From: CAWFZT01 sp963820415
Lineage (GTDB): Bacteria > Chloroflexota > Anaerolineae > Anaerolineales > Anaerolineaceae
Direction of reading: 5' to 3'
Length of the DNA stretch: 64,000 nt
Assembly (NCBI GenBank): GCA_963820415.1
Contig: CAWFZT010000009.1
Location: 62,001-126,000 of the forward strand
Part shown: piece by piece, positions 1 through 9,291 of the stretch
Numbering within the stretch: the stretch's first letter is position 1
Layout of the letters: every line of letters starts with the position of its first letter
The notes under the pieces: model-generated
The model's database searches: none
What the model was told of the DNA's origin: nothing
What the model saw: only the letters and a program-made list of their open reading frames with translations
Translations under genes and position numbers: made by a program

Positions 1-55
1 AACAAATATCTGAAAAGCGCAATCAGATCAGGGCTGCGACTTTCCGTTGCAAGTT

Positions 56-2362
56 TCATGCCGATTCGGATGCGGTTTCCACGACCTGTTCCTGCAGGAA
101 GGTCTCCTCACAATTTGTACACTGCACTTCGCGTTTGTTGGTAATTACCAGCAAGCCGCCACATTTCGGACAAGGCATAGTAATCGGGCGTTTCCACGAG
201 GTAAACTGGCAGTTTGGATAATTGGCGCATCCATAGAAGACGCGCTGCTTGCGGGTCTTACGCTCGACAATTTCACCACCGTCCACCGGGCACTTCACGC
301 CGATCTTTTGTAACCAGGCTTCAGTGTGACGGCAAGCCGGGAAATTGCTGCAACTGATGAATTTGCCGTAGCGCCCCCACCGGATTACCAAGTCATGGCC
401 ACACTCAGGGCACAACCGCCCCACCTTTTCCAACTCGGCTTTCTGAGTTGGCATTTCCGCCTGGGCCTTCGCCAACTCCGGCTGGAACGAATCATAGAAT
501 TCGCGCACAATTTCCACCCAGCCCCGGTCACCCGCTGCCACTTCGTCCAGGTCCTCTTCCATGTGTGCAGTGAAATATAAATCGACAATATCCGGGAAGT
601 GCTCTACCACCAGGTCGTTGACCAGAATGCCTGTTTCGGTAGGCGTCAATCGCCGGGCTTCACGTATCACGTAGCCTCTTTCCTGAATGGTTGATAGGAT
701 GGGAGCGTATGTGGATGGGCGCCCAATGCCGTGTTCTTCCAGCACCTGCACCAGTGACGCTTCCGAATATCTCGGCGGCGGCTGGGTAAAATGCTGTTCA
801 GGGATCAGCTTAACCAGCCTTTGCGCCTGGCCTTCTTCAAGACCCAGCGGGATGCGCACGTTTTCCTCTTCGGATTTCTGGTCTTCATCCACGGCTTCCT
901 CGTAAACGATCAGATATCCGGGAAACTTCAAGGTAAAACCCGAGGCGCGCAAGATGTATTTATTCTCTCCAGCGTCTGCTCCGATATCGACTGCCACAGT
1001 ATCGTACACCGCAGCTTCCATCTGGGAAGCCACAAAGCGCTGCCAGATAAGCTGGTACAGTTTAAATTGGTCCGAGCTTAAAAAGCTTTTGACTTTTTCC
1101 GGGTGGCGGAACACCGAGGTGGGACGGATGGCTTCGTGGGCCTCTTGCGCTCCCATTGTCCGGGTCTTATAAGTAGGCGGGGTAGCTGGCAAGTAATTGT
1201 CGCCGAAATTCTGGGTAATGTAGCTGCGCGCTTCGTTGAGAGCCAGCTCGGCGATGTTGGTCGAGTCGGTACGCATGTAGGTGATCAAGCCGGATGTCCC
1301 TCCTTCACCCACATCCAACCCTTCGTACAGTTGTTGGGCCAGGGCCATTGTGCGCCGGGCAGTATAGGCCAGCTTGCGCGAAGCCTCCTGCTGCAGCGTA
1401 CTTGTGATGAATGGGGCTGAAGGTTTACGACGTCGTTCACTGCGCTTGATCTTCTGGATAAGGTATTTGGCCTTTTCCAGGTCAGCCAGAATACCCTTGA
1501 CCACTTCCTCGTTGGGCAGTTCGGGTTCTTTATCGTTCACCCGGAATAAGTGGGCTACATAACTGGTCTTTCCGCCTTCTGGCTTCAGCTCAGCTTTAAT
1601 CGTCCAGTACTCTACTGGCACGAAGGCCTGGATTTCACGCTCACGCTCGACGATCAGGCGCAAGGCTACTGATTGTACGCGCCCGGCGGACAGCCGGCTG
1701 CGCACCTTTTCCCATAAGATCGGGCTGATACCGTAACCTACCAAGCGGTCGAGGATACGCCGCGCCTGCTGGGCGTTGACCAGGTCCATGTTGATCTGGC
1801 GCGGGTTGGCAAATGCCTCGTTGATCGCCGGTTCGGTGATTTCGTGAAAGACCACCCGCCGAGAATTCTCGCGGTCAATAGCCGCGGCTTCCATCAGGTG
1901 CCAGGCAATCGCTTCACCCTCACGATCAGGATCGGTCGCCAGGTAAATTTCCTCGGCTTTCTTAACCAACTCTTTCAATTCTTTGACTACCGGACGTTTT
2001 TCGTTCGGGACACGATATTTGGGGGTGAAATCGTGCTCTACATCCACCGAAAGCTCAGAGCGCAGCAGGTCACGCACATGACCAACCGAAGCTCGCACAG
2101 TATAGCCTTTGCCCAAGAACCTGCCCACGGTTTTCGCCTTGGCAGGTGATTCGACGATCACCAGCTTACCGCTGCGACGTGAACGCTGGTCTTTATCTGG
2201 CGCTATCATTCCCTCATGCGCCTCAGTCCTGCCCATGCGGAACAATTTTGTACCACACACCCCGCAGATGCCGCGGGTGACCGGGGTCCCAGCAGTGTTC
2301 AAGTCGGCCACGGGGTCGATAATTTCTCTCTTAGTCTTGCATTTTACACAGTATGCTTCCAA
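56..2362 (-). CDS. topA: DNA topoisomerase I with N-terminal zinc-ribbon
   Basis: Type IA topoisomerase that relaxes negative supercoils through a transient tyrosine-DNA link. Residues 1-45 form an extra domain with two CxxC knuckles (CVKC, CGVC) that resembles the small DUF5679 zinc-ribbon. The usual TopA start follows near residue 65 (KLVIVESPAKAKT), then the Toprim region (ATDPDREGEAIAWHL), and the active-site tyrosine in ITYMRTDST. Three C-terminal Cys4 zinc fingers follow (CPEC...CSNFPAC, CPVDGG...CANYPNC, CPKC...CTNC). At 768 aa it is a normal length. The start is TTG, chosen because AGGAG sits 7 nt upstream and the zinc-ribbon begins right there. It is the last gene of the dprA-side minus-strand cluster, with an 83-bp gap after dprA. 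The function is secure; the fusion is seen directly, and its role is unknown. Confidence 0.96.
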   Translation of the reverse strand: MEAYCVKCKTKREIIDPVADLNTAGTPVTRGICGVCGTKLFRMGRTEAHEGMIAPDKDQRSRRSGKLVIVESPAKAKTVGRFLGKGYTVRASVGHVRDLLRSELSVDVEHDFTPKYRVPNEKRPVVKELKELVKKAEEIYLATDPDREGEAIAWHLMEAAAIDRENSRRVVFHEITEPAINEAFANPRQINMDLVNAQQARRILDRLVGYGISPILWEKVRSRLSAGRVQSVALRLIVEREREIQAFVPVEYWTIKAELKPEGGKTSYVAHLFRVNDKEPELPNEEVVKGILADLEKAKYLIQKIKRSERRRKPSAPFITSTLQQEASRKLAYTARRTMALAQQLYEGLDVGEGGTSGLITYMRTDSTNIAELALNEARSYITQNFGDNYLPATPPTYKTRTMGAQEAHEAIRPTSVFRHPEKVKSFLSSDQFKLYQLIWQRFVASQMEAAVYDTVAVDIGADAGENKYILRASGFTLKFPGYLIVYEEAVDEDQKSEEENVRIPLGLEEGQAQRLVKLIPEQHFTQPPPRYSEASLVQVLEEHGIGRPSTYAPILSTIQERGYVIREARRLTPTETGILVNDLVVEHFPDIVDLYFTAHMEEDLDEVAAGDRGWVEIVREFYDSFQPELAKAQAEMPTQKAELEKVGRLCPECGHDLVIRWGRYGKFISCSNFPACRHTEAWLQKIGVKCPVDGGEIVERKTRKQRVFYGCANYPNCQFTSWKRPITMPCPKCGGLLVITNKREVQCTNCEETFLQEQVVETASESA

Positions 2363-2445
2363 GGTTGATCTCCTAATTTAAACTGCAATAGCCTTCGCTT
2401 TAGCAGCTAAAATTTAAACGCTATAATACCATTAATTTAAAAAAT

Positions 2446-3564
2446 TCATTCTTCGTTGCCTGTCAGATACTCCCCCTGCTCTTCGTGTACCGCCACGTAG
2501 CTCATCCCACCCATTTGACTGACCATTCCCTTCAACTCCATCAATACCAGGGTGGAAGATACCTGCTCGATGGGTAAATTGGCCTGAATGCCAATTTCAT
2601 CCATTGACAGCGGCTCATCGCTGAGAATGCGCAAAATGGCCGTTTCCTTTTCGTCCGAGGGGAAAAGGGTGCGCGCCTGGTAATGCTCCTGGGCATGTTC
2701 GAAATCGATGGCTTCTAACACATCCTGCATCGCAAGCAGCGGCCTGGCGCCCTGCTGGATCAAGCGGTTGGCGCCCTTGCTCTGCGGAGCATGGATGGTG
2801 CCAGGCACCGCCAATACCTCGCGACCCTGTTCGGCGGCAAAAGTCGCCGTGATCAAGGCGCCGCTTTTTTCACCGGCTTCCACTACCACCGTCGCCCGCG
2901 CCAACCCAGAAATAATACGGTTGCGTGGTGGAAAATTCACACCTTCGGGCTGAGTCCCGGGCGGATAATCACTGATCAAGGCGCCCTGTTTAACGATCTG
3001 TTCGGCCAGGTACTTATTTTCAGGGGGATAGATAATGTCTATTCCGCTACCCAACACAGCAATCGTCCGCCCACCAGCTTTCAAGGCTGCCTCGTGGGCG
3101 ACTGCATCCACCCCACGCGCCAGCCCACTTACTACTGTCAGGCCGTGGTGGGCCATGTACGCAGCCAGCTCGTCGGCCACCTGGCGTCCGTAAGGCGTAA
3201 TGCGACGTGTTCCGACGATTGCTACCGCCCAGCCATCTTCAGGTACAAAGGAGCCGCGCAAATACAGCACTGGCGGTGGCTGATCGATTTCTTTCAACAC
3301 CGAAGGATAGGCCGCATCCTTCCAGGTGAGCACCTGGATCCCCTGGGCCTGAAGGTGATCCCAGATTTTCTGAAGGTCTTTACTTCTGCGGACGAGTACG
3401 AGGTTCTCAATGGTCTTCTGGCTCAAACCGGCGGATGCCAACGCCTCAACAGGCGTCTGCCAGGCAACCTCTAAAGAACCGAAGAAGTTGATTAGGTTTT
3501 GGAAACGGACTGCGCCAATCCCCTTGACCAAGTTGAAGCCCATCCAGTAAACCTTTTCATCCAT
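2446..3564 (-). CDS. dprA: DNA-processing protein DprA
   Basis: DprA binds incoming single-stranded DNA and loads RecA during natural transformation. The Rossmann-like core is clear: AIVGTRRITPYG, GLARGVDAVAHEAAL, TIAVLGSGIDIIYP, the SGLARATVVVEAGEKSGAL block and AVPG. An N-terminal helix-hairpin-helix (GIGAVRFQNL) and a C-terminal winged-helix domain (about 300-360) flank it. I place the start at ATG 3564, because GGAGGAG lies 5 nt before it. A GTG at 3582 in the same frame overlaps the rimM stop and is the alternative. The gene follows rimM closely and is probably co-transcribed. No other competence genes are in view. Confidence 0.95.
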   Translation of the reverse strand: MDEKVYWMGFNLVKGIGAVRFQNLINFFGSLEVAWQTPVEALASAGLSQKTIENLVLVRRSKDLQKIWDHLQAQGIQVLTWKDAAYPSVLKEIDQPPPVLYLRGSFVPEDGWAVAIVGTRRITPYGRQVADELAAYMAHHGLTVVSGLARGVDAVAHEAALKAGGRTIAVLGSGIDIIYPPENKYLAEQIVKQGALISDYPPGTQPEGVNFPPRNRIISGLARATVVVEAGEKSGALITATFAAEQGREVLAVPGTIHAPQSKGANRLIQQGARPLLAMQDVLEAIDFEHAQEHYQARTLFPSDEKETAILRILSDEPLSMDEIGIQANLPIEQVSSTLVLMELKGMVSQMGGMSYVAVHEEQGEYLTGNEE

Positions 3565-3578
3565 CTTCTCCTCCATCG

Positions 3579-4142
3579 TCACTCCCAGTCGGGCAGCCTC
3601 ACTCGCATTTCGTTCCGGCCCAAGTCTATCCCTAGGATGACGGATTCAATCGCAGGGAATAGCGTTTCCTTACCTTCAACCGAGTTAGTCACGTAGACGT
3701 CGTTTGCGCCAGTCTCAATGATCTCCGTTAGCGACCCAACCTCCAGCCCTGCCTCATCGATCACTTTTAAGCCCAGGAGCTGGTGATGGTAATATTCACC
3801 TTCCGGAAGTTCAGGTAATGCGTCTGCTTTGATATACACGCGTTGGTTGCGCAGTTTCCCGGCCGCCTCTGGAGTATCAATTCCGGCAAAAGTAAGGAGC
3901 AACTCCTGGTCTTGAGAGCGCTTGTGAGTGATGCGCATTGGCTGATGGTTTTCGCCAACATGGACCAATTTCCCGGAACGCAACCTCTCAGGAAAATCGG
4001 TCAGCACTTCCATGAGAATTTCGCCTTGAATCCCGTGCGGTCGGCGTAGAAATCCAACAGCCAAGAAGACAGGCTCACCCGGCTTGGGCGAGCCTGTTGT
4101 CTGTGCTAGTAGATTATTTTCTTCCAGGCGATGCCTTTTCAT
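3579..4142 (-). CDS. rimM: Ribosome maturation factor RimM
   Basis: RimM assists maturation of the 30S head by binding ribosomal protein S19. The N-terminal RimM barrel is recognisable from AVGFLRRPHGIQGE, and the PRC-barrel C-terminal half from YYHHQLLGLKV and TGANDVYVT. The protein has 187 aa; the first 22 residues before the conserved core are more than usual, so a later start is possible. The ATG overlaps the khpA stop in an ATGA junction, which fits translational coupling. The gene order rpsP-khpA-rimM is the common bacterial arrangement, which supports the call; trmD, often next, is absent and dprA takes its place. Confidence 0.93.
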   Translation of the reverse strand: MKRHRLEENNLLAQTTGSPKPGEPVFLAVGFLRRPHGIQGEILMEVLTDFPERLRSGKLVHVGENHQPMRITHKRSQDQELLLTFAGIDTPEAAGKLRNQRVYIKADALPELPEGEYYHHQLLGLKVIDEAGLEVGSLTEIIETGANDVYVTNSVEGKETLFPAIESVILGIDLGRNEMRVRLPDWE

Positions 4143-4375
4143 CGCGGCTCGATCACATCCAGGCCGGCTTGTTTGCCTTCCCGGGCGGCCGCGACCCGTA
4201 ATAAAGTGCGCATGGAATTAGCAACCTTGCCGTTCTTTCCGATGACCCGGCCCATGTCTTCTTTGGAAACACGCAGCTCTAGGTGAACAGCACTCCCACT
4301 GCGGTCCTGGATAACCTGCACCTGAGAAGGGTCATCCACCAAAGAACGGGCGATGTACTCAATCAATTCTTTCAC
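4139..4375 (-). CDS. khpA: KH-domain RNA-binding protein KhpA
   Basis: A small single-KH RNA-binding protein of about 78 aa. The GxxG loop is seen as VIGKNGKVANSMRTLL, followed by the conserved LDVIEP end. In Firmicutes KhpA pairs with KhpB (Jag) in cell-envelope RNA regulation; its role here is inferred from the family. I choose GTG 4375 as start rather than the upstream ATG 4396. A strong AAAGGAG lies 5 nt before the GTG, and the resulting N-terminus (KELIEYIARSLVDDP) matches the family. It sits between rpsP and rimM and overlaps rimM by 4 nt. Confidence 0.93.
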   Translation of the reverse strand: MKELIEYIARSLVDDPSQVQVIQDRSGSAVHLELRVSKEDMGRVIGKNGKVANSMRTLLRVAAAREGKQAGLDVIEPR

Positions 4376-4494
4376 AGCCTCTCCTTTACCGTCCAATCAA
4401 CCTAACGTTGCAGCCGGAGTTGCAAAATGATAGAACGAACACAGGCAGCATGGTTTATTTCCCCTGACGGCAGGGTGGAAACAGCAGCTCAGAC

Positions 4495-4827
4495 CTATTG
4501 AGCAGTGGGCAAGCGGCTTTCCATCTTTGCCTTAGCCTCAGTCAGCAAAGTTTCGGCCGGTTCGCCGGCTTTGAAGCGGGCAAAACGATCGAGCAGTCCA
4601 ATGCTGCGGAAAAGCTTGGCCAACGCCTCACTCGGCTGAGCGCCTTTCATCATCCAATCGTAAACCCGGTCTTCTTTTACCTCGAAGGTAAAGGGCTCCG
4701 TACGTGGATTGTAAAAACCAACGATCTCAAGAAAGCGGCCATCCCGAGGACTTTCCTTGTCGGCTACCACTATGCGGTAGCTCGGTTGATGGCGCAAACC
4801 AATACGGCGTAAACGAATACGAACCAT
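4495..4827 (-). CDS. rpsP: 30S ribosomal protein S16
   Basis: Structural protein of the small ribosomal subunit. The N-terminus MVRIRLRRIGLRHQPSYRIVVAD and the segment RDGRFLEIVGFYNP are diagnostic of S16. At 110 aa it is slightly longer than the common 80-90 aa because of a charged C-terminal tail. AGGAGAAAG lies 8 nt before the ATG. It lies between ffh and khpA, the classic ffh-rpsP-khpA-rimM operon order. Confidence 0.97.
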   Translation of the reverse strand: MVRIRLRRIGLRHQPSYRIVVADKESPRDGRFLEIVGFYNPRTEPFTFEVKEDRVYDWMMKGAQPSEALAKLFRSIGLLDRFARFKAGEPAETLLTEAKAKMESRLPTAQ

Positions 4828-4949
4828 CGAAACTTTCTCCTGTTCCCAAATCTAGTGATGTTAGTGTTCAGATCAACAGGGTTCTACAGGTCTGGAAGAT
4901 GAGAGGGGGCGCTGAAGGGGGCGCTTTTTCATCCTCTTTTCCTGCCGGG

Positions 4950-6273
4950 TTACCCAAACAGGCGCGGCATACCTCGTCCGCCTGATTTCTGCAAAGTTTT
5001 CATCATCCGTTGAGCATCACGGAACTGCTTCATCAACCGGTTAACGTCCTGGACATCGGTGCCGGAGCCGCGTGCGATCCTGCGCCGGCGGTTGGCATTG
5101 AGCACATCTGGATCCTTGCGTTCCTGGCGCGTCATGGAATTTATGATGGCTTCGGTCATTTTCAATTGATTCTCGGCATCTTTCGGATCCACCTGGCGCG
5201 CCATCTGCCCCATACCACCTGGCAGCATCTCTAGGATCTGCGAGAGGGGACCCATTTTTCGAATCTGGCGAAGCTGGTCGGCGAAGTCTTCCAGGGTGAA
5301 CATACCCGAGAGCATGCGCTGAGCCTGTTCCTGGCTAACTTTTTCATCGTAGGCCGATTCAGCCTTCTCGATCAGGCCAAGGATATCGCCCTTGCCAAGA
5401 ATGCGCGAGGACAACCGCCCGGGGTCGTAGGCTTCCAGGGCATCCACGCCCTCACCCACACCCAGGTATTTGATCGGCACGCCGGTCACGCTGCGGATGG
5501 AAATGGCTGCGCCGCCTCGGGCATCGCCATCCATTTTTGTCATAATCAACCCGGTCAGAGAGACCGAATTCGCGGAAACCCTCGGCAATGTGCAAGGCTT
5601 CCTGGCCAATCATGGCGTCCACCACCAACAGGACTTCCGAGGCCTGCACACGCTTGCTAATGGCGTGCAGCTCATCCATCAGGGCCTGGTCGAGCTGTGA
5701 ACGCCCGGCGGTGTCGACAATGAGCACAGTCACTCCACCTTTTTCACCTGAAGAAAATGCGTGAGCAACCACATCTGGGGGCTTCACGCCCGCTTCGGTA
5801 AAGACCGGCACGCCCACCTGGTCGCCCAGTATCTGCAACTGCTTGATAGCCGCCGGGCGGTAGGGGTCAGCCGCCACCAACAGGACCCGCTCACCCTGCC
5901 CAAGTAGGAGACGCGCCAGTTTGGCTGCTGCGGTGGTCTTGCCTGAACCTTGCAGGCCAACCATCATAATCAAGCGTGGTTTGGGACCGCTTAAATTCAA
6001 CCGGGCAGGCTCGCCCAGGGTGGCGATCAGCTCTTCGTTGACGATCTTGATCACCTGCTGAGCCGGGTTGAGCGCCTTAGAGACCTCGACACCTACCGCG
6101 CGCTGGCGTACGCGGGCGGTGAAATCCTTAACCACGCTGTAATGCACATCGGCTTCCAGCAAGGCCAGACGCACCTCACGCATGGCCGAATCCACATCCT
6201 CCTCCGAGAGTCGCCCTCTACGGCGGAGGTTGGTGAATACCTGGTTGAGGCGTTGGGTCAGGTTCTCAAACAC
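4950..6273 (-). CDS. ffh: Signal recognition particle GTPase Ffh (one-base frameshift)
   Basis: Ffh binds signal peptides on ribosomes and, with SRP RNA and FtsY, delivers them to the membrane. The N and G domains are read from GTG 6273: P-loop GLQGSGKTT, DPYRPAAI, DTAGR. The rest of G (TKMDGDARGG, VGEG) and the Met-rich M domain (GGMGQMARQ, RIARGSGT) are in the next frame down to 4950. The two frames join at about 5554-5567, within a CTCTCT run. Removing one base gives FREFGSLTGLIMTKMDG, which matches the spacing of other Ffh proteins exactly, for a total of 440 aa. Ffh is essential, so a sequence error is more likely than a real lesion. The IS element lies 110 bp upstream of the start. Confidence 0.93.
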
Positions 6274-6371
6274 GCTTGGTTAATACCTTGGTCTGGCAAG
6301 ACAATATAGACCTTCCACGAGGGAAGGCTCGTACGTCGCATGATTTTAGCCCGGAAAGTTGGAAAGGTCAA

Positions 6372-6385
6372 GGGCAAAAACCAAG
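6372..6385. repeat. Left copy of 14-bp IS target duplication
   Basis: The 14 bases GGGCAAAAACCAAG directly precede the left end of the insertion sequence and recur unchanged at 7781-7794, directly after the right end. This is the expected footprint of insertion at a staggered cut. The repeat is exact over 14 bp; the next base differs (G against A). Confidence 0.85.
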
Positions 6386-7780
6386 GTGTTAACCAAAGTA
6401 GAAATGTCCCCTTTCACCAAAGTTAAAATGTCCCCTAGGAAAGGGACAAGAAAGTGGACAAACTATACACGATGAACGAGAAAGAAATCAAACGGTTAGG
6501 GATCATGACCCAACTTGAGAAGAAACAGGTTGGCCAACAGAAAGCTGCCGAACAATTAGGGATCAGTGTACGGCAGGTGAAACGGCTAAAGCGGGCCTAT
6601 CAGGCAGATGGGGCAGCGGGATTGATCCACAAAAGCCGGGGCAAACCGAGCCACAACCAGCTCGACCCGGAAATGAAGCAGAAGGCCCTGGACCTCATTT
6701 TGGAACGATATCGGGATTTTGGGCCGACCCTGGCCAGGGAGAAGTTAGTGGAAGTGCACGGATTGCGGATTTCGGATGAGCGAGTGCGCCAACTGATGCT
6801 GGCCGAAGGGATCTGGAAACCGAGGCGGAAACGTAAACTGCAGGTATTTCAAATGCGTCAGCGGCGAGCCTGTTTTGGCGAACTGGTGCAGATCGATGGC
6901 TCAGACTACAACTGGTTTGAAGAGCGGGGACCACGCTGCACGTTGTTGGTATTTGTGGATGATGCCACAGGAAAGCTGGTGGAATTGTGGTTTGTGGAGC
7001 ATGAGAGCTTCTTTGGGTACTGTGAGGCTGCCAGGCACTATTTTGAGCGCTACGGCAAGCCAGGAGCGTTTTACAGCGATAAACATGGCATCTTTCACCT
7101 CAATACCCCCAAACTGACCCCTGGAGACGGCCTGACAGACTTCGGCAGAGCCATGCAGGAACTGGGGGTTCAGATCATCTGTGCCAATACCCCTCAGGCC
7201 AAAGGCCGGGTCGAACGCACCAACCAGACCCTGCAAGACCGCCTGACGAAGGAACTGAGACTGCTTGGCATCTCAACCCCCAAAGAAGCCAATCGTTGGC
7301 TGCCTGAGTTCATGGAGGAGTATAACCAGCGTTTTGCCACAACTCCCCGCAGCAACCTCAATGCTCATCGGCCCCTGACAACGACGGACAACCTCGACTG
7401 GATCTTGGTCCGGAAGACCCTCCGCATCCTTTCCAAGAACTTGACCCTCCAGTATCTCAAGACGATTTATCAAATCCAGGTGGACCGCCCTTCCTACGCC
7501 ATGCGTAAAGCCCCGGTGACCGTTTTGGAGAACCCTCAAGGTGAGGTCACCATCTTGTACAAGAATAAATCCCTCCCGTTCAGCGTGTTTTATCAGCAAC
7601 AAAAACAAGCCGAAGTGGTATCATCCAAATCGATTGATCTTGCCCTGCGCAATGCTTCCTATGCCCATAAACCAGCCCCCGATCATCCCTGGCGTCGACC
7701 CTGGAAAGACAAGAAGGTCCCCTCAGATGGGGACATTCTTACTTTGTCAAAATAGGTGACATTTTAACTTTGGGCTAACA
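6386..7780 (+). mobile_element. Complete insertion sequence, ISNCY/IS1202-like
   Basis: A 1395-bp element bounded by an exact 14-bp direct repeat. The outer ends are imperfect inverted repeats: TGTTAACC at the left and the complement of TGTTAGCCC at the right. Each continues into an AAAGT..AAATGTC block. Every end carries this block twice: 6391-6411 and 6417-6435 on the left, and two copies within 7733-7776 on the right. It encodes one DDE transposase reading left to right. The element sits in the gap upstream of ffh and interrupts no recognisable gene. Family assignment rests on the transposase type, the long duplication and my recollection of the family, so it is moderate in confidence. Confidence 0.85.
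6454..7755 (+). CDS. DDE transposase of the insertion sequence
   Basis: Cuts and joins the IS ends. Residues 1-75 form helix-turn-helix domains (QQKAAEQLGISVRQVKRLKR), followed by a winged region (DERVRQLMLAEGIWKPRRKR). The integrase-like catalytic core holds the acidic triad: D in LVQIDGSDYNWF, D in FYSDKHGIF, and E in KGRVERTNQTLQDRL. The intact length of about 430 aa fits ISNCY-type (ISDol1/IS1202-like) transposases. The start may be GTG 6454 or ATG 6472 (MNEKEIKRLG). The frame is intact, so the element may still be active. Confidence 0.9.
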   Translation: MDKLYTMNEKEIKRLGIMTQLEKKQVGQQKAAEQLGISVRQVKRLKRAYQADGAAGLIHKSRGKPSHNQLDPEMKQKALDLILERYRDFGPTLAREKLVEVHGLRISDERVRQLMLAEGIWKPRRKRKLQVFQMRQRRACFGELVQIDGSDYNWFEERGPRCTLLVFVDDATGKLVELWFVEHESFFGYCEAARHYFERYGKPGAFYSDKHGIFHLNTPKLTPGDGLTDFGRAMQELGVQIICANTPQAKGRVERTNQTLQDRLTKELRLLGISTPKEANRWLPEFMEEYNQRFATTPRSNLNAHRPLTTTDNLDWILVRKTLRILSKNLTLQYLKTIYQIQVDRPSYAMRKAPVTVLENPQGEVTILYKNKSLPFSVFYQQQKQAEVVSSKSIDLALRNASYAHKPAPDHPWRRPWKDKKVPSDGDILTLSK

Positions 7781-7794
7781 GGGCAAAAACCAAG
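7781..7794. repeat. Right copy of 14-bp IS target duplication
   Basis: Exact copy of the 14 bases at 6372-6385, immediately outside the right inverted end. Joining the two flanks through one copy restores the probable pre-insertion sequence upstream of ffh. Confidence 0.85.
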
Positions 7795-7875
7795 ACCCTG
7801 CCTTTCTCTTCACACTCTTGGTGTCCTCCCCTTCGGGTGCATCCGAAAAGTTGGCCCTCCCGGTTGTTCATACCC

Positions 7876-8985
7876 CTACGGATTTTCCGGTGTCACCAAC
7901 GTCGGCTGCCATACCTCTTCCGTCGGCGTCGGCCAATCGATTACGACACTGACCTCCCACTTCTGGTCTGAAGCGCTATCATAGAGGAGCAGATGATAGC
8001 CGTCTTCCCACTCAATTTTGGAAATTTCGACCGGTTTTTGTGCGCCATTCGCCTGTGGCAGGGTGCTTGTATCCCAAACCAGCACATCCACCTCGGCCGT
8101 GTTAAAATTGACCAGGTAAATAGAAAAGGTATCACAGGTTACGTTGAACGGGTCGCTTGAAGTGCAGCCTTCCAGGGCCATTTCATAACCATAAGGCGCC
8201 CAAATTTCATTACCTACGAAGCGCACCGCCTGGGGCAGATAGATGTTTTGCTCGGTGCCATCGCCCAATGTGATAAAACGCAATCGGAAATTATTGGTCA
8301 TGTCGAAGACCATCAAGAACCCTTCTCCTTCAGAAAAGCCGAAATGATAAGCGTTGAAGCCTGGTCGCCCATCAACGATCAATTCCAATTTTCCTGTTGT
8401 CAGGTCAAGACGCTTCAGACTATACCCTGAATACCACTTCGCTTGTACTTCCCGGCAGCAGGTATAACCAACCAGGTAAAGGTAACCGCCGGTGACAATC
8501 CAGTGGAAAGGCTGTAAATAGGTATACTCGACTGGCCTTGCTTTTATTTCCTCAGGTTCTGGCCAGACGTTCCACGCGTGCAAGCCATCCAAACTATACA
8601 CTTTGGTGATTGCATATCCCCAGTCGGTCAGACAAACGATCGCCACCCACGCCAAATCTGGCGAGTAAGAACGAGACTGCTCGTTACAGTCAATCGAAAA
8701 GGGCAGTTTTGGGGCCAGGGCGTAGGTCGGATCGAGGGTCGGCGTACGCGTAGATGCAGGGGAAGGAGTAAAGATAGGTGATTGAGTAACCTCAGCCAAC
8801 AGGGTCTCGATAGGAACCGGGGTGAAGGTCGCAGCAGGCGTCGAGTTATCAACCGGCATGGTAGTTGAATTGGCGAGCAAAGTGGGCGGAATAAGCGCAG
8901 CCGGTGAGGCTGCTGGCGCAGCGCCCTGCGTACACGCAGAAAGTATGAACGACAATAAGATAATAATTGCCAGTCGCCTTGCCAT
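7876..8985 (-). CDS. Lipoprotein of unknown function, Thr/Pro-rich linker
   Basis: Predicted exported lipoprotein. The signal peptide (MARRLAIIILLSFILSAC) ends in a lipobox with Cys at about residue 18. A low-complexity Thr/Pro/Ser linker follows to about residue 85, then a globular part of about 285 residues. I do not recognise that part; its recurring hydrophobic-aromatic strands would suit a beta-propeller-like fold, but this is a guess. The start is set at ATG 8985, which has GGAGG 4 nt upstream and begins the signal peptide. An upstream in-frame ATG (9048) would put 21 odd residues before it. The gene stands alone between the IS and the divergent DegV gene. Confidence 0.75.
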   Translation of the reverse strand: MARRLAIIILLSFILSACTQGAAPAASPAALIPPTLLANSTTMPVDNSTPAATFTPVPIETLLAEVTQSPIFTPSPASTRTPTLDPTYALAPKLPFSIDCNEQSRSYSPDLAWVAIVCLTDWGYAITKVYSLDGLHAWNVWPEPEEIKARPVEYTYLQPFHWIVTGGYLYLVGYTCCREVQAKWYSGYSLKRLDLTTGKLELIVDGRPGFNAYHFGFSEGEGFLMVFDMTNNFRLRFITLGDGTEQNIYLPQAVRFVGNEIWAPYGYEMALEGCTSSDPFNVTCDTFSIYLVNFNTAEVDVLVWDTSTLPQANGAQKPVEISKIEWEDGYHLLLYDSASDQKWEVSVVIDWPTPTEEVWQPTLVTPENP

Positions 8986-9197
8986 CCATCCTCCAGGATA
9001 ATCGGGCTTGGTAAAGTTGCTATAAACGTGTGTTGTGCGATTCTTCACATGCGTAATAAGCGGCTTTTAAGCCCTTAATTTCTAATAATACGGGGTTCTT
9101 CGTCTCTGTCCTTGACACTGGATATTACCTATTCTAACAGGATTATCAACAATTTTTTAGCAATTTTCCTACCTTTTACAAGAAAGCCAGCTTAGTT

Positions 9198-9206
9198 TGA
9201 TATAAT
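9198..9206 (+). promoter_or_regulatory. Extended -10 promoter of the DegV gene
   Basis: TGATATAAT matches the extended -10 consensus TGnTATAAT. It lies 85 bp before the DegV start, in the divergent gap between two genes. No good -35 is needed for this promoter class and none is seen. Confidence 0.5.
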
Positions 9207-9291
9207 TCCCCTATACGGCTGTAGAAACTTTTACCTTTTCCAAGGGTTTATACAAACAACATTAAAAATATATACTTTCCGGGAGTAATTT

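Noticed and set aside
2400..2440. Promoter for topA in the AT-rich gap
   Set aside because: A TATTAT is present on the minus strand but there is no -35 at the right distance; too weak to list.
4896..4940. GGGGGCGCT repeats after rpsP considered as a terminator
   Set aside because: They are direct, not inverted, repeats and do not form a strong stem.
5452..5609. Programmed frameshift in ffh
   Set aside because: There is no slippery heptamer of the known kinds and no recognised stimulatory structure, and ffh is not known to use one. The many other single-base breaks favour sequence error.
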